NCBI RefSeq assembly: GCF_000003815.2
Contig: NW_023365714.1
Coordinates: 373,567-396,561 of the forward strand
From: Branchiostoma floridae
Taxonomy: Eukaryota > Chordata > Leptocardii > Amphioxiformes > Branchiostomatidae
DNA length: 22,995 nt
Direction of reading: 5' to 3'
The position numbers were made by a program, and so were the translations under genes. Of this stretch, positions 18,743 to 22,995 are shown one piece after another (the stretch's first letter is position 1; the number at the start of each line of letters is the position of its first letter). A model generated the notes under the pieces. The model searched no databases. It saw nothing but the letters and a program-made list of their open reading frames with translations, and was not told where the DNA came from.

Positions 18743-19156
18743 ATAGAGATGTGTATGTACCTGTCCTATAGGTGTGTATGTACCTGTCCTATAGATGTGT
18801 ACCTGTCCTATAGATGTGTATGTACCTGCCCTATACATGTGTATGTACCTGTCCTATAGGTGTGTATGTACCTGTCCTATAGGTGTGTATGTACCTGTCC
18901 TATAGGTGTGTATGTACCTGTCCTATAGGTGTGTATGTACCTGTCCTATAGGTGTGTATGTACCTGTCCTATAGGTGTGTATGTACCTGTCCTATAGGTG
19001 TGTATGTACCTGTCCTATAGGTGTGTATGTACCTGTCCTATAGATGTGTATGTACCTGTCCTATAGATGTGTATGTACCTGTCCTATAGGTGTGTATGTA
19101 CCTGTCCTATAGGTGTGTATGTACCTGTCCTATAGGTGTGTATGTACCTGTCCTAT
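18743..19156. repeat. 23-bp minisatellite, about 18 copies
   Basis: GTGTGTATGTACCTGTCCTA plus TAG recurs at 23-bp steps. GATGTG variants sit at both ends and GGTGTG in the middle. One copy near 18796 lacks 4 bp. It ends sharply at CCTGTCCTATTTCACC. Confidence 0.95.
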
Positions 19157-19254
19157 TTCACCTTGTAAGCTTCTCATGGCAAAACAAATGTTAAAAGAAC
19201 ACAACAGACTTCATGGACTGTATGAGCACTTTTGTATTGAGGTAAAAGTGATGC

Positions 19255-19406
19255 AAACCTGCATCCGTACTGCAGTGTACAATTCTCACCACAAACCTGC
19301 ACCCGTACTGCAGTGTACAATTCTCACCACAAACCTGCACCCGTACTGCAGTGTACAATTCTCACCACAAACCTGCACCCGTACTGCAGTGTAGGGTTCT
19401 CACCAC
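19255..19406. repeat. 38-bp tandem repeat, 4 copies
   Basis: AAACCTGCACCCGTACTGCA starts at 19255, 19293, 19331 and 19369. The copies fill 152 bp exactly and differ by a few bases. Confidence 0.95.
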
Positions 19407-19832
19407 TTCTCAGGACAATGCTTCTACACACCGGAATGCCACATGTTTGCACTGTTATCCATTATGTCATGTTTGTTGTATTTCACTTCTAACATTTCAT
19501 TCTATCCGGTTTTTTTACATCCTTGATCTATTCATTTTGCAATAAGATGTTATGTATTTGTTATTACCAAGTTACTTTTGGTTTTGCGTTAATGTTTATT
19601 ATTCTTCTTTCTTTTATTTTACTTTATTTTATGATAATGTATGTCTGGGTTTTCCCCAGGGAATACTGAAAAGCACCAGCATAGGCAACATGGTTACATA
19701 CATGTAAACAAACAAACAAACAAACAATCTCTGCCATCTACTTTGGCAGCCCCCGAACTTGTCTGTTTTGTGGTTTAATTTTACGAACATGAACCAAGAT
19801 GAACAAGAACCGCTGAACAACATGGTTCTCAC
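19407..19832. other. Stretch without a supported gene
   Basis: AT-rich on the left and a (CAAA)n run near 19707. It is intronic or 3' to the last exon seen of the right-hand gene. Confidence 0.4.
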
Positions 19833-19963
19833 GAGGTGCTTCCTATACCCAGTCAGCTGCCAGCTGTTGATGTAGCTGTTCATGTCAGCCTGTGTAGGCA
19901 GGTGAGGAGCACAGGTGTTGGTGTTGTAGCCAGGTGAGAGACAAAGGTGTCTGCCTCCCGCTC
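19833..19963 (-). CDS. Candidate internal exon of the unnamed right-hand gene
   Basis: On the minus strand a pyrimidine-rich acceptor (TTTTCCTTCATCACAG) is followed by an open frame containing LSPGYNTNTCAPHLPTQADM and then NSYINSWQLTGYRKHL. A strong donor follows (CACCTC then GTGAGA, exon end 19833); another possible donor is GG then GTATAG (exon end 19849). The residue composition reads like real protein, not repeat. Phase is unresolved: from the exon at 21119-21151 a phase-2 acceptor is needed, which would be GAGGCAG at 19950 rather than the better site at 19963, or else an exon between them has been missed. I do not recognise the protein. A snoRNA lies 112 nt upstream in the preceding intron, as intron-encoded snoRNAs usually do. 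Confidence 0.5.
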
Positions 19964-20075
19964 CTGTGATGAAGGAAAATAAGCAGAACATCAGGTTATG
20001 GAGAAAATGAAGGGGGGAAAATCATCTTGTACTATCTAAAGGAAAACGGGACCCCAAAAAGAGATTTCGTCCATT

Positions 20076-20150
20076 TGTGCCCTCAGAGCTGTTGTGTCGT
20101 CAGGCCTGGTCAGTAGCAGAACTGGACAGAATGTTTCATCACTGGACACA
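20076..20150 (-). ncRNA. SNORD38: C/D box snoRNA, U38-like, copy A
   Basis: Read on the minus strand: terminal stem TGTGTCC pairing with GGGCACA (one G-U), C box GTGATGA, guide CCAGTTCTGCTA directly before D' box CTGA, C' box TGACGA, D box CTGA. Human U38A/B carry the same guide next to D' and direct 2'-O-methylation of 28S rRNA at the A of AGCAGAACTGG (A1858 in older human numbering). Length is 75 nt, normal for the class. It sits sense in the intron before the exon at 19833-19963. Confidence 0.88.
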
Positions 20151-20204
20151 AAGATACATTACCTCCATTAATGGTCTCATCAGGTTGGTATGTCACTGAA
20201 TATA

Positions 20205-20275
20205 GTCTTCTTTACAACCCGTTTTATTTTCACCGACGTTTTGGTGTCAGTCACCTGCAGGCTTTTAGCTAGGAT
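20205..20275 (-). mobile_element. Penelope-like terminal remnant, minus strand
   Basis: The minus strand reads CTGCAGGTGACTGACACC, then AAAACGTCGGTGAAAATAAA. The CACC(G)AAACGT word after a GGTGAC arm is shared with the remnants at 4040-4120 and 20715-20785. The small minus-strand frame reaching to 20536 has no recognisable product and is probably part of the same old element. Confidence 0.35.
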
Positions 20276-20714
20276 TTTATCATAGGGTGTCCAAATATCT
20301 TGCCGCTCTGCGAGTGCTGCAGGTGCGAGTATTGTAGGGGGTCTGGGGACATCCTCACATAGAAAATTTTGAAATTTATAACTCTCTGAAACACCATTTC
20401 CCACATTTTGACCTGCAAATTTGGGGGAATGAAGCAAATTTACTGTCAGACAGGCCACATGTGACCTGTAGCATCCCTGGTCAATCAGAATTTCATGCTT
20501 GTCAGAGGATGTGCTCCCCAGTGTAAGGGCGTACAATTTGTGTTATTTCTTTAACAGGCCGTACATTGTACGCCTGCCTGGCTAAAAGCCTGGTCACCTT
20601 CCTCAGGGAAATTCTGCTGGTTCACATGGTACTGCAGCACTAGGGGTCGCTGCTTACAGACGTGTCACAAATGTGAAGTATTTACAATGTGTTTACAATG
20701 CGGTCCAAGTCAGG

Positions 20715-20785
20715 ATTGCCCTGAAGAAGGTGACAAACGGTCAACCAAACGTTTCATGGTTGTGAAAAATAATCTTTAATGAGTA
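20715..20785 (+). mobile_element. Penelope-like terminal remnant with hammerhead-like core
   Basis: CCTGAAGAAGGTGACAAACG followed by GTCAACCAAACG gives CUGANGA, a hairpin (GGTGAC with GTCAACC) and an AAAC where GAAAC is expected, then GTGAAAAATAATCTTTAATG. Decayed; a functional ribozyme is unlikely. Confidence 0.4.
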
Positions 20786-20789
20786 TGCT

Positions 20790-21112
20790 TAATTAGCGGG
20801 TATCTCGCCGGACAAAAGTACGTTGGCAGTGTTGCTGTGTTCTAAATTGAATTTGTGTTACCCCTGGCTTAATAATGGGAATATCATGAAAACATACAAG
20901 TAGAACAAAAAAAACAACAAAACACAGAGTGTAAAAAGATTTATTTTACCTATGAAATTCATTGAATGCTGTCAAATGGCTTGGCCACAGTGACACCGCC
21001 AACATACTCCAGCTCTGTGACTGATACCCCCTTACAAACCTTGCCCAAAACTTTACACAAGCGAGGGAAGAAGCTCACCTGTGCAACACCTGGAACAGTC
21101 TCAGGTGTCCCA
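20790..21112. other. Intron of the right-hand gene, nothing recognised
   Basis: No repeat or snoRNA. An AATAAA lies on the minus strand at about 20941-20946, but the exon evidence on both sides argues against a transcript end here. Confidence 0.4.
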
Positions 21113-21118
21113 GCTCAC

Positions 21119-21151
21119 CTGGTCATCACTTCAGCCAGGTCTTTGAAGCTC
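21119..21151 (-). CDS. 33-bp micro-exon of the unnamed right-hand gene
   Basis: On the minus strand TGTTTTTCTTGCAG precedes the 33 bases and they end in ACCAG followed by GTGAGC, both excellent splice signals. Only one frame is open, giving SFKDLAEVMT plus two bases, so both introns are phase 2 and the exon is symmetric. The preceding exon can supply the two bases AA, joining HYK to SFKDL. A second donor-like ACAG/GTGAGC lies 41 nt further, but using it would run into TGA. Symmetric micro-exons can be skipped without shifting frame. Confidence 0.7.
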
Positions 21152-21300
21152 CTGCAAGAAAAACATCCAGTCGTTTACTCATGATTCCATTAAGAGGCTA
21201 CAAAAGAATTGAGGACTTTGGAGTTGCTAGAATCTGGACAAGGGAATGATTTTAAAGGTTTGAACAATAAAACAGAGAGAAGGACTAAAAAAAACTTTGC

Positions 21301-21374
21301 TGTGCCCTCAGAGCTGTGATATCATCAGGACTTGTCAGTAGCAGAACTGGACAGTAATTTCATCACAGGACACA
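21301..21374 (-). ncRNA. SNORD38: C/D box snoRNA, U38-like, copy B
   Basis: Minus strand: TGTGTCC/GGGCACA terminal stem, C box GTGATGA, the same CCAGTTCTGCTA guide and D' CTGA, C' TGATGA (the best of the three) and D CTGA. It has lost two bases between C box and guide compared with copies A and C (AAATTACTG for AAACATTCTG and following). It lies 150 nt upstream of the micro-exon acceptor, in the host gene's sense direction. Confidence 0.88.
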
Positions 21375-21382
21375 CAGAAACA

Positions 21383-21434
21383 CTCTGACACACTAACTAT
21401 ACAGTAGTGTTACTCTCTGACACACTAACTATAC
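21383..21434. repeat. 32-bp tandem duplication holding the SINE target
   Basis: CTGACACACTAACTATAC occurs at about 21385 and 21417, period 32. The second copy is interrupted by the SINE after ACTAACTATAC. Confidence 0.8.
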
Positions 21435-21662
21435 AAAAAATAAAAATAAAAAAATTCAAGGGTCTCAGTGGCAAGTGTGCAGATATTGCCACACTGGCAG
21501 CACCAAATCCGTAGGTGTTTTTGGCACCTTTAGACAGATTAGCCGTGAGGCTCGGTGGGCGTCACTCCACCGCCATGGGGGCAGGGGCATGGCGAGTTTA
21601 GAACTCAGGACCTACTGATTCTGACTCCAACGCTCTAGCCGTTGCGCCACACAGACACCCCT
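21435..21662 (-). mobile_element. tRNA-derived SINE with 11-bp target-site duplication
   Basis: On the minus strand, the A box TGGCGCAACGG (21649-21639) fits the consensus fully. A B-box-like GAGTTCTAAACTC lies at 21606-21594. The 3' end is T-rich (ATTTTTATTTTTTG). ACTAACTATAC flanks the element at 21424-21434 and 21663-21673. The sequence after the right copy (AGCAGTG) continues the neighbouring duplicated unit (AGTAGTG), which confirms the empty site. It sits in an intron of the right-hand gene, sense to the gene. Confidence 0.85.
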
Positions 21663-21760
21663 ACTAACTATACAGCAGTGTCGCATCTAACTACTGAGAA
21701 GTGGGTCCTAAAGGGTTTTATAACATTTCCTCACTCTAAAACACTAAACCAGCAGCTCAC

Positions 21761-21952
21761 TTGTAGTGGACAATGCCAGCCTTCAGTCCCCTTCCACATC
21801 CTCCTGCATGTCCATCTGGGATCCCCCCTCGACACCCTCCTGCACGTCCAGTGTTCGCAGTTCGCCGTCTATCTCGTATGTCACGACGAGCGGCGCTCTC
21901 CCTGTGCTCGACACGTCTGACAGCTGGTACAGGCTACGCTGCCCGGCAACAC
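21761..21952 (-). CDS. Internal exon of the unnamed right-hand gene, with apparent 1-nt frameshift
   Basis: Acceptor TCTGTCCCCAG, phase 1, exactly fits the phase-1 donor of the exon at 22673-22800; the junction makes Gly. The frame reads VAGQRSLYQLSDV, then RAPLVVTYEIDGELRTLDV, then an acidic stretch ending QEDVEGD and TGA at 21785-21783. One base later the +1 frame reads LKAGIVHYK to a donor (TACAA then GTGAGC) whose phase fits the next exon. The simplest reading is one base missing (GAC-CTG read as GACTG) by sequencing error or a real indel. The alternative is that this is a terminal exon stopping at the TGA. Family not recognised. Confidence 0.7.
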
Positions 21953-21957
21953 CTGGG

Positions 21958-22180
21958 GACAGAACAGCGTTGTCATGGTTACAGAACAGCGTTGTCATGG
22001 TTACTGAAGTGTTGTCATGGTAACAGAACAGCGTTGTCATGGTTACAGAATAGCATTGTCATGGTTACAGAACAGTGTTGTCATGGTTACAGAACAGCGT
22101 TGTCATGGTTACAGAAGTGTTGTCATGGTTACAAAAGTGTCGTCATAGTAACAGAACAGCATTGTCATGGTTACAAAACA
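21958..22180. repeat. 20/22-bp minisatellite of X-box-like units, 10 copies
   Basis: GTTGTCATGGTTAC or a close form occurs at 21969, 21991, 22011, 22033, 22055, 22077, 22099, 22119, 22139 and 22161, separated by AGAACAGC or shorter spacers. The copy at 22011 is GTTGTCATGGTAAC, a near-perfect RFX X-box. The array ends about 6 bp from the splice acceptor at 21953, so its unit (minus strand CGCTGTTCTG) supplies the pyrimidine-rich part of the acceptor. Confidence 0.9.
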
Positions 22181-22395
22181 TCCCTGCCTAGTAACACAGA
22201 CAGAACATTTTTCAGTCCGATCTACTGACAGTGTTCAGGACAAGTGTCAGAGAGAACCACTTCCAGTAATCCTACCAATATAATCAGGTGGTCCAACGTC
22301 TCTGTTATGTGGACTTCTTCTATTGAACAGATTGAAACTGCTAGAAAACATTTTTTCTGACTGAAAGATTCTGCATGTAAGGTTTCAGCCGTTTG

Positions 22396-22466
22396 TGTCC
22401 TCAGAGCTGTGATCTCGTCAGGACTGGTCAGTAGCAGAACTGGACAGAATGTTTCATCACAGGACA
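22396..22466 (-). ncRNA. SNORD38: C/D box snoRNA, U38-like, copy C
   Basis: Minus strand: stem TGTCC/GGACA (6 bp with the flanking G-C), C box GTGATGA, guide CCAGTTCTGCTA, D' CTGA, C' TGACGA, D CTGA; 71 nt. Compared with copies A and B the stem changes from T-G to T-A while staying paired. It lies in the intron between the exons at 22673 and 21952, sense to the gene. Confidence 0.9.
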
Positions 22467-22672
22467 CTCAGAAACATATCAGAAAAGAGTAGGGGACCTT
22501 CCCAGTGTGAATGGATTAAATAAATCTGTCTGGGTATGCAGCTTGCAGTCTTTAGTACAAAGCCTGTGTGTTACGCCATGAGGCAGTTTAACAGGTATGC
22601 AACACAAACAAACTTCTGTCGGACTACTCATGAGAAGTTTCCTTAGCCGTAACAAGACGCCTCAAGCCTAAC

Positions 22673-22800
22673 CTTTGACCTCCCAGACGGAGGTCAGGAA
22701 CCGCTCGTACCACTGCAGCACTGTCCGGTCGCCGGGCGGGGCCACCGTGGCAACCACGGAACACAGGACACGCCCGTCTGCAGACGCCTGGTCTTCAGAC
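22673..22800 (-). CDS. Internal exon of the unnamed right-hand gene
   Basis: Minus strand: acceptor CTTCTCCTCTCCAG, then 128 bp in phase 2 to phase 1, then donor GTCAAAG/GTTAGG. The encoded stretch includes SEDQASADGRVLCSVVATV and TVLQWYERFLTSVWEVK. GC-rich coding composition contrasts with the AT-rich intron on either side. Codon phase agrees with the next exon. I do not recognise the family and give no function. Earlier exons lie outside the window. Confidence 0.75.
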
Positions 22801-22995
22801 CTGGAGAGGAGAAGAGAAAGTGTTTTAGGGGGCAAGGAAAGTGGAAGTGCTTCAGGAAGACAAGTATTTACAGTCAGTTTAACCGCTACAACTGGATCAA
22901 TTTCAGGCATTAAAAAGTGACATCGCTCTTCTCTAGCATTACTGTACATGACTGAACTGGCGGAACATTTCAACACAAGTAACATCAAACTGGGA
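22801..22995 (-). other. Intron of the right-hand gene
   Basis: AT-rich sequence ending in the pyrimidine tract of the acceptor at 22801. The open frame through it is not supported as coding. Confidence 0.6.

Noticed and set aside
20076-20150. The three 71-75 bp repeats as coding micro-exons or SINE tails
   Set aside because: One copy would be frameshifted relative to the others, whereas all three keep C, D', C', D boxes, a terminal stem and a 28S-complementary guide, which fits a C/D snoRNA.
20180-20536. 118-codon minus-strand frame as an exon of the right-hand gene
   Set aside because: No good splice pair frames it, and its low-coordinate end is a Penelope-like remnant; better read as an old transposable element.
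21594-21650. Functional tRNA gene on the minus strand
   Set aside because: The A box is perfect but the B box is degenerate, no cloverleaf closes, and the segment is inside an element flanked by a target-site duplication, so it is a SINE head.

Overview
The window looks like a gene-poor piece of an invertebrate chordate genome. Amphioxus (Branchiostoma) is my best guess, but that is inference. Support: spliced exons on the minus strand; a first exon very like vertebrate PDE9A; intronic C/D snoRNAs matching vertebrate U38 (SNORD38); tRNA-derived SINEs; and about twenty unrelated minisatellites that by hand estimate cover roughly a third of the sequence. Two gaps of exactly 100 N (7194-7293, 11019-11118) mark a scaffolded draft assembly.

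Layout. From 1 to about 12105 there is no gene I can support. If the PDE9A call is right, this stretch is intron 1 of pde9a, and it holds successive tandem arrays with units of 14 to 62 bp, a tRNA-like SINE, a Penelope-like/hammerhead-like remnant, C-rich hairpins and one insertion inside a minisatellite. The first coding exon of pde9a lies at 12106-12171 on the minus strand. Upstream of it (higher coordinates) is a CpG-rich zone to about 13140 with a full CRE, X-box-like sites and YY1-like sites built on decayed 27-33 bp repeats. From 13360 to 19400 come a near-perfect palindromic MITE-like element, a second inverted-repeat element, a SINE remnant and several more minisatellites.

The right end (about 19830-22800) is a second minus-strand gene, of which I see three or four exons with good splice sites. 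I cannot name its protein. Each of the three introns between these exons carries one copy of a 71-75 nt C/D box snoRNA in the sense orientation. Their guide sequence is that of U38, which directs 2'-O-methylation of 28S rRNA. In human, U38 copies sit in introns of RPS8, so the host here appears different and the snoRNA is triplicated. The middle exon shows an apparent 1-nt frameshift and directly abuts an intronic minisatellite made of RFX X-box-like units.

The most interesting items are the U38 triplet with its non-RPS8 host, the X-box-like array beside a splice acceptor together with several isolated perfect X-box palindromes, the tandemly repeated 5' splice-site-like sequences next to pde9a exon 1, and the two inverted-repeat elements.
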